Source: DASXAI01 sp963728985
GTDB taxonomy: Bacteria; Actinomycetota; Acidimicrobiia; Acidimicrobiales; Ilumatobacteraceae
DNA length: 64,000 nt
Direction of reading: 5' to 3'
Assembly: GCA_963728985.1 (NCBI GenBank)
Contig: CAVSME010000006.1
Span: forward strand, 434,001-498,000
Part shown: one piece after another, positions 1-8,513 of the stretch
Layout: every line of letters starts with the position of its first letter
Numbering within the stretch: the stretch's first letter is position 1
The notes under the pieces: generated by a model
What the model was told of the DNA's origin: nothing
Database searches by the model: none
The model's input: the letters and a program-made list of their open reading frames with translations, nothing else
Position numbers and translations under genes: made by a program

Positions 1-312
1 AGGGTCCGCGAGCTGCAGGCCGAGATCGACGAGGCCGACGACGCCAATGACCTGGGCCGGGCCGATCGGGCGCGGGTCGAGCTCGACGCCCTGGTCGACC
101 ATCTGACCGCTGCCCTCGGCCTCGGTGGACGGACGCGGAAACAGGGGGGCACGGCCGCCCGGGCCCGGTCGGCGGTGACGCACCGGCTGCGCTCGACGAT
201 GCGGCGGATCGCCGAGGTGCACCCCACGCTCGGGCGCCACCTGCAGGCCTCGGTCACGACCGGCATCTACTGCTGCTACCAACCTGAACGACCGGTGCCC
301 TGGCTGGTCTGA
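1..312 (+). CDS. C-terminal end of a large regulator/ATPase-type protein (5' truncated)
   Basis: The frame is open from the window edge and ends at the TGA at 310-312, leaving about 103 residues. It begins with a charged helical stretch (RVRELQAEIDEADDANDLGR) and ends in a segment with HLQASVTTGIYCCYQP. From memory, this type of tail closes long actinobacterial ATP-binding regulators of the AAA/SARP or adenylate-cyclase-associated type, following a winged-helix or ATPase core; that is recall of family resemblance, not a search. The N-terminal domains lie outside the window, so the regulated process cannot be stated. The next gene, a protease starting at 398, is separated by 85 bases and need not be co-transcribed. 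Confidence 0.55.
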   Translation, partial: RVRELQAEIDEADDANDLGRADRARVELDALVDHLTAALGLGGRTRKQGGTAARARSAVTHRLRSTMRRIAEVHPTLGRHLQASVTTGIYCCYQPERPVPWLV

Positions 313-397
313 TCAGGGCCGGCACAGCCAACTGCCAGACCACGCCGGTCACCCGGCGCGAAGGCACAGTGGTCCGTACCAGCGGTACCGTCAGGCC

Positions 398-1255
398 GTG
401 CGCGTCGCTGACGGGGCCGTCGACACGGTGGGGGCGTCATCGGCGGCTGACGCCGAACCGCCGGCGGGCCGGCGTCGACCGGTGGGGCCGTGGCTCGTGG
501 GGATCGGCATCGTGGCCGCCCTGGTGGTCGGCATCGTCGCTCTCCAGCGGGCCGGTGATCGGCCCGACACGCTCACGCCGGCCCAGGTCGCCAGCACGGT
601 CAGCTCGGCCGTCGACAAGGGCGTCGCCGCGGCGGCCAACGCCCCACCGGCGGCGACCGTCGTGTACCAGACCATCCAACCGTCGCTGGTGTACATCAGC
701 GCCCAGCGCCCGGGCGCCAGCGCCGAGGACGCGACGAGCGGGGCCGGTGTGATCGTCAATGCCGACGGCCAGATCCTCACCGCCCGTCACGTCGTCACCG
801 GCGCGCAGGCAGTGCAGGTGACGTTCGCCGACGGCACGCAGACGACGGCGCAGATCGCGTCCGAGGAGGCGGCGAGCGACATCGCCGTGCTGGTTCCCGC
901 CACGCCCCCGTCGGTCATCGTTCCCGCTGTCCTCGGTGGAGGCGTGCGCGTCGGTGACGATGTCTACGCGGTAGGGCATCCGCTCGGCCTCGTCGACTCG
1001 ATGACCGCCGGCGTCGTCTCCGGCCTCGATCGAAGCATCCCCGTGTCCGGCGGGGCGAACCTGACCGGCCTCATCCAGTTCGACGCCGCCGTCAACCCGG
1101 GGAACTCCGGCGGCCCGCTCCTCAACCGGGCCGCACAGGTGGTCGGCATCGTGACGGCCCTGGCCAACCCGTCGCAGCAGCCGTTCTTCGTGGGGATCGG
1201 GTTCGCGGTTCCCATCGCCACCGCCGGCGGCGCCGCCGGAGCACCACAACAATGA
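398..1255 (+). CDS. Membrane-anchored trypsin-like serine protease (S1C/HtrA type, no PDZ)
   Basis: A 285-residue protein with a GTG start. A short cytoplasmic N-terminus is followed by one hydrophobic segment at about residues 31-50, so the protease domain should lie outside the membrane. The catalytic triad is visible: His131 in ILTARHVVTG, Asp161 in ASDIAVL and Ser237 in NPGNSGGPLL, the arrangement of HtrA/DegP-like proteases. The protein stops soon after the protease domain with a Gly/Ala tail, so the PDZ domain usual for DegP/DegS is absent. Such anchored short forms are known in actinobacteria as envelope quality-control or signalling proteases; the substrate is unknown. The MoxR gene follows after 19 bases, so the two may be co-transcribed. 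Confidence 0.85.
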   Translation: MRVADGAVDTVGASSAADAEPPAGRRRPVGPWLVGIGIVAALVVGIVALQRAGDRPDTLTPAQVASTVSSAVDKGVAAAANAPPAATVVYQTIQPSLVYISAQRPGASAEDATSGAGVIVNADGQILTARHVVTGAQAVQVTFADGTQTTAQIASEEAASDIAVLVPATPPSVIVPAVLGGGVRVGDDVYAVGHPLGLVDSMTAGVVSGLDRSIPVSGGANLTGLIQFDAAVNPGNSGGPLLNRAAQVVGIVTALANPSQQPFFVGIGFAVPIATAGGAAGAPQQ

Positions 1256-1274
1256 CCGAGCACGAGGATGGACC

Positions 1275-2297
1275 ATGAGCCTGCCGCCGCCCCGATCCAC
1301 ACCGATGGAACAGGTCGTGTTCCAGGTGAAGAAGCTCCTCGTGGGGCAGGACGTCCTGCTGGAGCGGCTGATCGTGGCCCTGCTGGCCCGCGGCCACGTC
1401 CTCGTCGAAGGGGTGCCCGGGCTGGCCAAGACCATGGCCATCAAGACCCTGGCGCAGACGATCGGCGGGCAGTTCCAGCGCATCCAGTTCACGCCCGACC
1501 TGGTGCCGGCCGACCTCATCGGCACCCGCATCTACAACCAGCGGCTCGGTGAGTTCCAGACCTCGCTCGGTCCGGTCCACACCAACCTCTTGCTGGCCGA
1601 CGAGATCAACCGGGCGCCGGCCAAGGTGCAGAGCGCGCTGCTTGAGGTGATGCAGGAGCGGCAGGTGACGATCGGGCGGGAGACCCATCGGGTGGGGGAG
1701 CCGTTCCTGGTCATGGCCACGCAGAACCCGATCGAGTCCGAAGGCACCTACCCGCTGCCCGAGGCGCAGCTCGATCGCTTCATGCTGAAGGTGCTCGTCG
1801 ACTACCCGACGCCGACCGAGGAGTTCGTCATCGTCGAGCGGATGACCGGCACTCGCGACGCGCCGCACCAGGTCGTCGACACCGAGCTGTTGCTGCAACT
1901 GCAACGAACGGCCGACGCCGTCTACGTCGACCCCGCGCTGATGGAGTACGCGGTGCGGGTGGTCAGCGCGACGCGGAGCCCGGGTTCGGTGGGCCTGCGG
2001 GAGCTCACGCCGTACGTCACGTACGGCGCCAGCCCGCGCGCCTCGATCAACATGATCCTGTCGGCCAAGGCGCTGGCCTTCCTGCGCGGTCGCGACTACG
2101 CGTTGCCCCAAGACGTGCGCGATCTGGCGCTCGACGTCCTGCGCCACCGCGTGGTGCTGTCCTACGAGGCGCTGGCCGACGGCGTCAGTGCCGACAGCAT
2201 CCTCAATCGGGTGATCACCGCCATCCCCGTCCCTGACGTCCCGCTGCGCGAGCCGCGGGTTCACTACGATGACGCCCTCTTCCGTCCCGACGCCTGA
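1275..2297 (+). CDS. MoxR-family AAA+ ATPase
   Basis: A 340-residue AAA+ ATPase. Walker A is GVPGLAKT (residues 46-53), Walker B is LLLADE (105-110), and a sensor-like ATQNPIESEGTYPLPEAQ follows, all typical of MoxR proteins. The ATG at 1275 is preceded by a GAGGA ribosome-binding sequence; an in-frame GTG or ATG further upstream is less well placed. MoxR ATPases act as chaperone-like remodelling enzymes, usually with VWA-domain partners. Here the gene is followed by DUF58 and two VWA proteins with overlapping ends, the classic MoxR-Bat layout linked in other bacteria to envelope stress or maturation of protein complexes. Its specific client here is unknown. Confidence 0.93.
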   Translation: MSLPPPRSTPMEQVVFQVKKLLVGQDVLLERLIVALLARGHVLVEGVPGLAKTMAIKTLAQTIGGQFQRIQFTPDLVPADLIGTRIYNQRLGEFQTSLGPVHTNLLLADEINRAPAKVQSALLEVMQERQVTIGRETHRVGEPFLVMATQNPIESEGTYPLPEAQLDRFMLKVLVDYPTPTEEFVIVERMTGTRDAPHQVVDTELLLQLQRTADAVYVDPALMEYAVRVVSATRSPGSVGLRELTPYVTYGASPRASINMILSAKALAFLRGRDYALPQDVRDLALDVLRHRVVLSYEALADGVSADSILNRVITAIPVPDVPLREPRVHYDDALFRPDA

Positions 2298-3162
2298 GCG
2301 CCTCCTGCGCCGGCTCGAGTGGCGGGTGCTCCGCCGCTTGGACGGGCAGCTGCAGGGTGCCTACCGCACGCTGCTGCGCGGTGCCGGCATCGACGTGATG
2401 GATCTGCGCGAGTACGAGCCCGGCGACGACGTCCGGCACATCGACTGGAACGTCACGGCCCGCCTGGACACCCCGCACGTGCGGACGTTCCTCGAGGATC
2501 GGGAGCTGACGGCGTGGCTGCTGCTCGACCGGTCGCCGTCGATGGGGTTCGGGCCCACGGAGCGCCCGAAGGAAACCGTCCTCATCGAGGTGGCGACGGC
2601 ACTGGCCCGGCTGCTGACCAGAGGAGGCAACCGCGTCGGTGCGATCCTCTACAACAACGCCGTCGAGCGCACCATCCCGCCTCGCAACGGCCGCAACCAG
2701 GTGCTGCGGCTGACCCATCACCTGCTGCAGCCGGCGCCGCCGACGACGACCACCACGGACCTGGCCGGGTTGATCCGGGCCGGTGCCGCGGTGGCCCGGC
2801 GCCGTTCGCTGGTCTTCGTCGTCTCGGACTTCATCAGCGAGCCCGGGTGGGAGCGGGCCATGCTCCAGCTCACCGAGCGCCACGAGGTCGTCGCCATCCG
2901 CTTGATCGATCCACGCGAGCTCGAACTTCCTGATGCAGGGATCATCGTGGTGGAGGATGCGGAGACGGGCGAGCTGCTGTCCGTCGACACCAGCGATCCG
3001 GAGTTCCGCCGCCGCTTCCGCGAGGTGGCTACGGCGCGCGAAGCCGATCTCCGCGCCACGGCGAAGCGGGCCGGGATCCCGCTCTACGACGTGTCGACTG
3101 AAGAGGATCTGGTCCGGGCCCTCGTCCGGATCGTCGAGAGCCGGCAGCGGCAGCGGCGCTGA
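2269..3162 (+). CDS. DUF58 domain-containing protein
   Basis: A 297-residue soluble protein. The conserved DUF58 block is clear: LREYEPGDDVRHIDWN near residues 45-61 and then LLLDRSPSMGFG, a VWA-like segment with a degenerate metal-binding motif. It overlaps the 3' end of the MoxR gene by 29 bases in another frame, so translation is probably coupled. DUF58 proteins regularly accompany MoxR ATPases and VWA membrane proteins and are thought to be part of the same complex. No transmembrane segment is evident, unlike the next two genes. The stop shares its last base with the ATG of the first VWA gene. Confidence 0.92.
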   Translation: MTPSSVPTPERLLRRLEWRVLRRLDGQLQGAYRTLLRGAGIDVMDLREYEPGDDVRHIDWNVTARLDTPHVRTFLEDRELTAWLLLDRSPSMGFGPTERPKETVLIEVATALARLLTRGGNRVGAILYNNAVERTIPPRNGRNQVLRLTHHLLQPAPPTTTTTDLAGLIRAGAAVARRRSLVFVVSDFISEPGWERAMLQLTERHEVVAIRLIDPRELELPDAGIIVVEDAETGELLSVDTSDPEFRRRFREVATAREADLRATAKRAGIPLYDVSTEEDLVRALVRIVESRQRQRR

Positions 3163-4151
3163 TGTCCTTCCTCTGGCCGGCCATGCTCGTCCTGCTCCTG
3201 GCCGTACCGTTCGTGGTGGCCGGCTACATGTCGCTCATGCGTCGCCGGGCGGAGCGCGCCGCGGCGTTGGCGGCGCAGGGCTTCGTGCCGAATGCTTCGG
3301 CGCGACGGCTGCGCCGGGCCCGCCACATCCCCGCTGCCCTCTTCATCGGCGCGCTCGTGATCCTGCTCGTCGCCTTCGCCCGCCCGGAGGTGAGCGTCGG
3401 CCTGCCTCACCGGGAGGGGACCGTCATCCTCGCCTTCGACATCTCCAACAGCATGCTCGCCGACGACCTCCAGCCCACCCGGATGGACGCCGCCAAGGCC
3501 GCAGCCAAGGAGTTCGTCAACGCGCAGCCCAGCGCCATCAAGATCGGGATCGTCGCGTTCAACAACGGCGCGCTGATCACGCAGCAGCCGACGACGGTGC
3601 GGGCCGACACGCTGGCCGCCATCGGGCGGCTGACGCCGACGGGGGCGACCTCGCTCGGCCAGGGGCTCTTCACATCGCTCAGCGCCATCGCAGGGCGCCC
3701 CCTCAGCATCCCGCCCAATGCCACCGACGACGACATCGACAACGTGGACATCGGCTACTACGGCTCGGCCGCCATCGTCTTGCTGTCCGACGGGGAGAAC
3801 ACGTCGGGTCCCGACGCGGTGACCGTGGCCCAGCTGGCCTCGACGGCGGGCGTCCACATCTACCCGATCGGCATCGGCAGCCCCCAGGGCACGGTGGTGA
3901 AGATCGGCGGTTTCAGCGTGGCGACGGCCCTCGACGAGCAGGAGCTGACGCAGATCGCCTCGGTGAGCAACGGCAAGTACTACAACGCGCAGGACACGGA
4001 GTCGCTGACGCAGGTCTACAAGAACATCGACCTGCGGACGGTGACCGATCCGAAGAAGACCGAGGTCACCGCGCTCTTCGCCGGGATCAGCACGCTGCTC
4101 CTGCTCGTCGGCGGCGCGCTGTCCGTCGTCTGGTTCGGCAGGTTGATCTGA
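3162..4151 (+). CDS. VWA-domain membrane protein (BatA-like)
   Basis: A 329-residue protein with two N-terminal hydrophobic segments (about residues 5-23 and 57-73), a von Willebrand A domain, and a C-terminal membrane segment (LFAGISTLLLLVGGALSVVW). The metal-ion-dependent adhesion site is intact: Asp93-x-Ser95-x-Ser97 in FDISNSM. The topology matches BatA/BatB proteins, in which the VWA domain sits between membrane anchors. It starts on the last base of the DUF58 stop and ends on the first base of the next VWA gene's ATG, so the three genes are translationally coupled. Proposed role: envelope partner of the MoxR ATPase. The substrate is not inferable. Confidence 0.9.
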   Translation: MSFLWPAMLVLLLAVPFVVAGYMSLMRRRAERAAALAAQGFVPNASARRLRRARHIPAALFIGALVILLVAFARPEVSVGLPHREGTVILAFDISNSMLADDLQPTRMDAAKAAAKEFVNAQPSAIKIGIVAFNNGALITQQPTTVRADTLAAIGRLTPTGATSLGQGLFTSLSAIAGRPLSIPPNATDDDIDNVDIGYYGSAAIVLLSDGENTSGPDAVTVAQLASTAGVHIYPIGIGSPQGTVVKIGGFSVATALDEQELTQIASVSNGKYYNAQDTESLTQVYKNIDLRTVTDPKKTEVTALFAGISTLLLLVGGALSVVWFGRLI

Positions 4152-5284
4152 TGTCCTTCGCGACGCCGCTGGCTCTGGTCTCGCTGCTGGTCGTACCGCT
4201 GCTGCTCGGCGGCTACCTGTGGCAGCTGCGCCGCCGGCGCAAGCAGGCGGTGCGCTACTCCAGCGTGGCGCTCATCCGCCAGGCGCTGCCCCGTCACTCC
4301 CGCTGGCGCCGCCACGTACCGATCGGGCTCTTCCTCGCCAGCCTCGCCGCGCTGGGGTTCGCGTCGGCCCGCCCCCAGATCTCCGAGGACGTGCCCCTCA
4401 ACCAGACGTCGATCATCCTCACCCTCGACGTGTCGGGATCGATGTGCGCCACAGATGTGGCGCCGAACCGCCTGACGGCGGCGCAGAACGCGGCCAAGGA
4501 TTTCGTGAAGAACCAGGTGGCCGGGACGCGCATCGGCATCATCGCCTTCGCCAACTTCGCGCAGCTCGTCGTGGCGCCTACGACAGACAAGTCGAAGCTG
4601 ACCAGTGCCATCGACAACCTGACGACAGGGCGCGGCACCGTGATCGGGGCCGCCACCCTCCAGGCGGTCGATGCGATCGCATCGGTCAACCCTGATGTCG
4701 CCCCGATCGGGCCCGACATCCAGTCCCAGGCCGACCAGGGCGGGTTCGGTCCCGGTGGCGGCGCCGCCACGACCACGCCGCCGGACACCACCCCTGCGCC
4801 CGTACCACCGGGCGGCTACGAGCCCGACATCATCGTGCTGCTCACCGACGGGGCCAACACCCGGGGCATCTCGCCCGTCGAGGCGGCCCAGCAGGCGGCG
4901 CAGCGGCGGGTGCGGGTGTACACGATCGGCTTCGGCACCGAGCACCCGACCGATCTGGTGTGCTCGGCCGAACAGCTCGGCGCCGCTGGCTTCGGCGGCG
5001 GGTTCGGAGGAGGCGGGGCCGGGGGCTTCGGTGGCGGGGGCGGCGGCGGGGGACGCAACTTCCTGACGCGCGACGAAGCCACGTTGAAGGCTGTCGCCGC
5101 CGCGACTGGCGGCACCTACTACCAGGCCGAGGACGCGGAGCAGCTGCGGGGCGTGTTCGCCAAGTTGCCGAGCGACATCCAGCACCAGCGCCAGGAGCGG
5201 GAGATCAGCGTCTGGTTCGTGGTCGCCGGCGCGCTCCTGGCCTTCGGTGCCTTCGGCCTGTCGCTGTGGTGGAACCGCTCCTGA
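4151..5284 (+). CDS. VWA-domain membrane protein with glycine-rich insertion (BatB-like)
   Basis: A 377-residue paralogue of the preceding gene. It has the same N-terminal two-helix anchor, an intact MIDAS at Asp93, Ser95 and Ser97 (LDVSGSM), and a C-terminal membrane helix (WFVVAGALLAFGAFGLSLWW). Two insertions set it apart: a Pro/Thr-rich loop around residues 200-220 and a nearly pure Gly/Phe stretch around residues 278-302. Both lie within or next to the VWA fold and probably form flexible surface loops. The frame is also open well upstream, but the ATG at 4151 overlaps the previous stop (TGATG arrangement) and gives the expected membrane-anchored start. It is the last gene of the MoxR-DUF58-VWA-VWA operon. 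Confidence 0.9.
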   Translation: MSFATPLALVSLLVVPLLLGGYLWQLRRRRKQAVRYSSVALIRQALPRHSRWRRHVPIGLFLASLAALGFASARPQISEDVPLNQTSIILTLDVSGSMCATDVAPNRLTAAQNAAKDFVKNQVAGTRIGIIAFANFAQLVVAPTTDKSKLTSAIDNLTTGRGTVIGAATLQAVDAIASVNPDVAPIGPDIQSQADQGGFGPGGGAATTTPPDTTPAPVPPGGYEPDIIVLLTDGANTRGISPVEAAQQAAQRRVRVYTIGFGTEHPTDLVCSAEQLGAAGFGGGFGGGGAGGFGGGGGGGGRNFLTRDEATLKAVAAATGGTYYQAEDAEQLRGVFAKLPSDIQHQRQEREISVWFVVAGALLAFGAFGLSLWWNRS

Positions 5285-5298
5285 CCGGCGAGTCAGCG

Positions 5299-5346
5299 CT
5301 TCTCGGAGTGATGCGTCGCACATGTGAGACGGGAGACGCCGAGAAC
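5299..5346. repeat. 48-bp imperfect palindrome, dispersed repeat copy 1
   Basis: The two arms (CTTCTCGGAGTGATGCGTC... and its complement ending ...CCGAGAAC) pair around the centre ACATGT at 5320-5325. The element lies between the convergent ends of the VWA operon (stop 5284) and the YihY gene (stop 5366), where a stem-loop could end transcription from both sides. The same element occurs at 42934-42981 and 43933-43980. Copies 1 and 3 share the arm TTCTCGGAGTGATGCGTC. Confidence 0.7.
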
Positions 5347-5365
5347 GCCCAGCCCGCTCGCCGCT

Positions 5366-6337
5366 CTAGCCGTACGGCGCGGCGGGACCCGGCGCCACCG
5401 TGTCGGCGGCGTAGGCGCCTCGTTCACCGAGCGGTTGCGGGGGCCCGACCGTCGAGTCCCGGCGGGTCTGGCGTTCGAGCTCGGCGTTCAGCTCGGCGCC
5501 GAGGATGACCATCAGCGCGGTGAGGTACAGCCACAGCATGACGACGACGATGGCGCCGAGCGTCCCGTAGGTCTCGTTGTAGCGGCCGAAGTTGGCGGTG
5601 TAGAGCGAGAAGAGCAGCGACGTCACGATGAAGCCGATCGTGGCCACGATGGCACCTGGTGACGCCCACGACCATCTCGGTGCGTTCCGGTCCGGCGCGT
5701 AGCGGTAGAGCACGCTGAGGCCGATCAGCATGCCGACGAGGAGGATCACCCAGCGCAGCACGTTCACGGCGATGCGGGCGCCGACGCCGAGGCCGGTCTT
5801 GGCCAGAACCGCCGGCAGGAGGGCGATCACGCCGAAGGCCACGACGAGGAACACCACCGACCCGACGGTCAGCGCCAGCGACATGGCCCGCAGGCGGACG
5901 AAACCTCGTGACTCGCGCTCGTCATAGGCGAGGTTGATGGCGCCCATGAGATGGTTCATGCCACTCGACGCCGACCACAGAGCGAGCAGGATGCCGATGA
6001 CGGCGGCCAAGCCGGCGCCGCCGGCGGATCCGCGCACGATCGAGCGCAACTGTTCCTCGACCAGGTCGCGCACCTCGGTGGGGGCGGCGCCGAGGACGTT
6101 GCCGACCTGTTCGGTCACGGTGGTCTCGCTGGCGACGAGGCCATAGACAGAGACGAGCGCCACCAGGGCGGGCACGAGTGCAAGCAGGGCGAAGAAGGCG
6201 ACCCCACCGGCGAGCAGGGACACGTCGTCCGTCGTTGCTTCCTGCTTGACCCGGCGGGCGACATCGAGCCAACCGCGGACGGGGATGTCGGTCGGGGCAT
6301 TCGCCTCGCGACCACGATCGAGCGCAGGGGCAGCCAT
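5366..6337 (-). CDS. YihY/BrkB family inner-membrane protein
   Basis: A 323-residue polytopic membrane protein. After a soluble N-terminus (about 45 residues) it carries roughly six hydrophobic segments, among them LALVPALVALVSVYGLVA, ALTVGSVVFLVVAFGVIALL and VLRWVILLVGMLIGLSVLYR. Motifs such as GVAFFALLALVPA, LWSASSGMNHLMGAINLAYDE and YNETYGTLGAIVVVMLWLY are those of the YihY/BrkB family. The family was once annotated as ribonuclease BN; that assignment is known to be wrong for the membrane proteins, and the true function remains unclear (envelope integrity or transport suggested). It is convergent to the VWA operon and lies 37 bases downstream of the STAS gene in the same direction. Confidence 0.9.
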   Translation of the reverse strand: MAAPALDRGREANAPTDIPVRGWLDVARRVKQEATTDDVSLLAGGVAFFALLALVPALVALVSVYGLVASETTVTEQVGNVLGAAPTEVRDLVEEQLRSIVRGSAGGAGLAAVIGILLALWSASSGMNHLMGAINLAYDERESRGFVRLRAMSLALTVGSVVFLVVAFGVIALLPAVLAKTGLGVGARIAVNVLRWVILLVGMLIGLSVLYRYAPDRNAPRWSWASPGAIVATIGFIVTSLLFSLYTANFGRYNETYGTLGAIVVVMLWLYLTALMVILGAELNAELERQTRRDSTVGPPQPLGERGAYAADTVAPGPAAPYG

Positions 6338-6374
6338 GACGCGGCCCTACCCCGTCAGCCTCCTGTCCATCCCC

Positions 6375-6704
6375 TCAGGCTTGAGCGGCCACGGCCTCGT
6401 CGACTGTCTCGAAGGTGGGGAACCGACTCGTCAGCTTGGTGATCTCCAGCACCCGTCGGGGACCCGTGCCGTCGGGCGCGACGACGCGGATGACCTCGTC
6501 CGGACCGAAGCCGACGAGCTGGCCGAGGGCGGTGGAGTCCATGAAGTCGACGCTGGTCAGATCGATGACGAGGTCGCCGTCGGGGCGACCCTCGGCGATG
6601 GCGGCGAAGGTAGGACCAGCCGTGGCCAGGTCGAGCTCACCGACCAGGTGCGCGACAGCGAAGCCTGCGCTCTGGGTCCAGCGAACCGGCTCCTGCGACG
6701 ACAC
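6375..6704 (-). CDS. STAS-domain anti-sigma factor antagonist
   Basis: A 109-residue single STAS domain. The typical phosphorylation region is present as VDFMDSTALGQL, with Ser57-Thr58 following the invariant Asp. It starts at GTG, preceded by GAGGAGGGAG at good distance. Proteins of this type (SpoIIAA/RsbV) bind an anti-sigma kinase when unphosphorylated and so release a sigma factor. The likely partner is the HATPase gene immediately upstream in the same direction (6784-7158). No sigma-B-like gene lies next to it, so the controlled sigma factor must be elsewhere, or this pair feeds into the stressosome cluster that begins at 7267 on the opposite strand. Confidence 0.88.
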   Translation of the reverse strand: MSSQEPVRWTQSAGFAVAHLVGELDLATAGPTFAAIAEGRPDGDLVIDLTSVDFMDSTALGQLVGFGPDEVIRVVAPDGTGPRRVLEITKLTSRFPTFETVDEAVAAQA

Positions 6705-6783
6705 CGACGTGCTCCCTCCTCGCCAACCATCGTGCGGTCGGCCGCGCCCAAACTCTAGGGCGCCGGAGGTGGACTTCCCGGTC

Positions 6784-7158
6784 TCAGCGGGTGGGACCGA
6801 GGTCGGCCCACACCACCTTCCCGGTGGGCAACGGGACGACGCCCCAGCTCCGGGTCAGTGCGGCGACCAGCCAGAGACCCCGGCCGTGCTCGCTTCGCGG
6901 GTCCGGCGTACCCCCCGCCGGCAGCGCCGAGCTGCCGTCGGCCACCTCGACCCGCAGCGTGGGCGTGGTGAGGATCGACAACCGGAATGGCGTCTGAGCG
7001 TGGCGAACGGCGTTCGTGGCCAGCTCTGACACGACGAGCTCGAGATCCTGGCCGATGGCGGTCGGTAGACCGGCGGCCACCTCTCGGGCGAGATGGCGCG
7101 CCACAGTCACGCTCTGGTCCGTCGCCGTGAGGCGGGTCACTCTGCTACGGCCCGCCAC
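6784..7158 (-). CDS. Anti-sigma factor serine kinase (HATPase_c_2, RsbW/SpoIIAB-like)
   Basis: A 124-residue GHKL ATPase domain. The N-box is ELATNAVRHA and a G-box is seen in SEHGRGLWLV, as in RsbW/SpoIIAB-type kinases. It begins at GTG on the minus strand. By family knowledge it would hold a sigma factor and phosphorylate a STAS antagonist, most simply the product of 6375-6704 downstream. The 79-base gap between the two is compatible with co-transcription. It is divergent from rsbR (start 7267); the 108-base interval between them must contain both promoters. Confidence 0.85.
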   Translation of the reverse strand: MAGRSRVTRLTATDQSVTVARHLAREVAAGLPTAIGQDLELVVSELATNAVRHAQTPFRLSILTTPTLRVEVADGSSALPAGGTPDPRSEHGRGLWLVAALTRSWGVVPLPTGKVVWADLGPTR

Positions 7159-7266
7159 GCTCGCTCCGATACCCGTTCCTCGCTCGGCTAGTCCGAGACG
7201 GGACGGTTCGGAAAGGCCTCACCACGTAGTGTCCTTGGCCACGGGTTCCGGGCGACAGGAGCGTCG

Positions 7267-8085
7267 ATGGCAAACGACGGGGTGGTGCGGGCGCGCAGGC
7301 TGCTCGCGACCCAACGAGAGCAGCTGCTGCCGGCGTGGATCGACACCGCTGCGACTCGGCTCCGCGGCCGGATGACCCGCCAGGAGCTGGACGCCGAGCT
7401 CGCCACCATCTACACGGCGCTGGCCGGTGCGGGCGAGGATCTCGACGAGGCGCGGGCGGTCATCGGCGAGCTCTCGAGGAGCCGGGCCCGACAGGGGTTC
7501 TCCCCCAGCGAGACCTCGGTGGCCATCACCAGCATGAAGTACCCGGTCGTCCCGCTCGTGCAGAGCGGAGAAGTGTCGCTCGAGGACTTCCTCGCGGTGT
7601 CCGAACTCGTCGACGAGCTCGGCGGGCTCACCTTCGAGACCTACGTCGCCGCTCGCGAGCGGGTGATCAGCGACCAGGCCGAGCAGCTGCTCGAGCTGTC
7701 GACGCCGGTGATCAAGCTCTGGGACGGCGTCGTGGCCGTGCCGCTGGTGGGCACGCTGGACTCCGCCCGCACGCAGGTGGTCATGGAGAACCTGCTCCAG
7801 ACGCTCGTCGACACCGAGAGCGAGCACGCCATCATCGACATCACCGGCGTACCGGCGGTCGACACGCAGGTGGCGCAGCACCTGCTGAAGACGGTGGTGG
7901 CTGCTCGCCTCATGGGCGCCGAGTGCATCATCTCGGGCATCCGCCCGCAGATCGCGCAGACGATCGTGGCCCTCGGCATCGAGTTCGGCGACATCGTCAC
8001 GAAGGCCACGCTGGCCGACGCGCTGGTGCTCTGCCTCCGCAACACCGGGGTGGAAGTGGCGCGCCGTACCCGACGAGCCACCTGA
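7267..8085 (+). CDS. rsbR: RsbR-like stressosome protein (sensor domain plus STAS)
   Basis: A 272-residue protein. The N-terminal half (about 1-145) is all-helical and lacks obvious motifs, as in the globin-like sensor half of RsbR paralogues. The C-terminal half (about 150-265) is a STAS domain, with TPVIKLWDGVVAVPLVGTLDS at its start and the phosphorylation region IDITGVPAVDTQVAQHLL. RsbR and RsbS build the stressosome scaffold that sequesters RsbT. The ATG at 7267 is followed directly by RsbS with a TGATG junction, then RsbT with a GTGA overlap: the canonical R-S-T order. The signal sensed is unknown. Confidence 0.92.
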   Translation: MANDGVVRARRLLATQREQLLPAWIDTAATRLRGRMTRQELDAELATIYTALAGAGEDLDEARAVIGELSRSRARQGFSPSETSVAITSMKYPVVPLVQSGEVSLEDFLAVSELVDELGGLTFETYVAARERVISDQAEQLLELSTPVIKLWDGVVAVPLVGTLDSARTQVVMENLLQTLVDTESEHAIIDITGVPAVDTQVAQHLLKTVVAARLMGAECIISGIRPQIAQTIVALGIEFGDIVTKATLADALVLCLRNTGVEVARRTRRAT

Positions 8086-8513
8086 TGGCCGACCGTGTCC
8101 CGGTGCTGCGGATCGGCGACGCGTTGCTCGTGTCGATCCAGGTCGACCTCCAGGACCAGACCGCCGTGCAGCTCCAGGAGGACCTCGCCGACCGCATCGT
8201 CGAGACCGGTGCCCGAGGCGTGGTCATCGACATCAGCGCGCTGGAGATCGTCGACTCGTTCATCGGCCGCATGCTGTCGTCGATCGCCGGCATCTCGAAG
8301 GTGCTCGACGCCGAGACGGTGGTGGTCGGGATGCGGCCGGCGGTGGCGATCACGCTCGTCGAGCTCGGGCTGTACCTCGACGGCGTGCGCACGGCGCTGA
8401 CGGTCGAGCGGGCATTCGCCATCATCGCCGACCGCCGCGCCGCCGCCGCGCTGATGAGCGCCGACGAGGACGATCGCAGCGACGTCGGCCGTCCCGACGA
8501 CGTCTCCCCGTGA
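8085..8513 (+). CDS. rsbS: RsbS-like STAS protein
   Basis: A 142-residue STAS protein. The frame is open far upstream, but the ATG at 8085, sharing a base with the rsbR stop, is the sensible start because the protein then opens with the STAS fold (VPVLRIGDALLVSIQVDLQD). The phosphorylation region VIDISALEIVDSFIGRML carries a Ser after the Asp, as in RsbS. A charged tail of about 25 residues (SADEDDRSDVGRPDD) extends the domain. By family knowledge, RsbS is the stressosome core subunit phosphorylated by RsbT; dephosphorylation by an RsbX-type phosphatase resets it. Confidence 0.92.
   Translation: MADRVPVLRIGDALLVSIQVDLQDQTAVQLQEDLADRIVETGARGVVIDISALEIVDSFIGRMLSSIAGISKVLDAETVVVGMRPAVAITLVELGLYLDGVRTALTVERAFAIIADRRAAAALMSADEDDRSDVGRPDDVSP

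Noticed and set aside
5366..6337. Ribonuclease BN
   Set aside because: The YihY/BrkB membrane family was historically mislabelled as RNase BN; sequence shows only a polytopic membrane protein.
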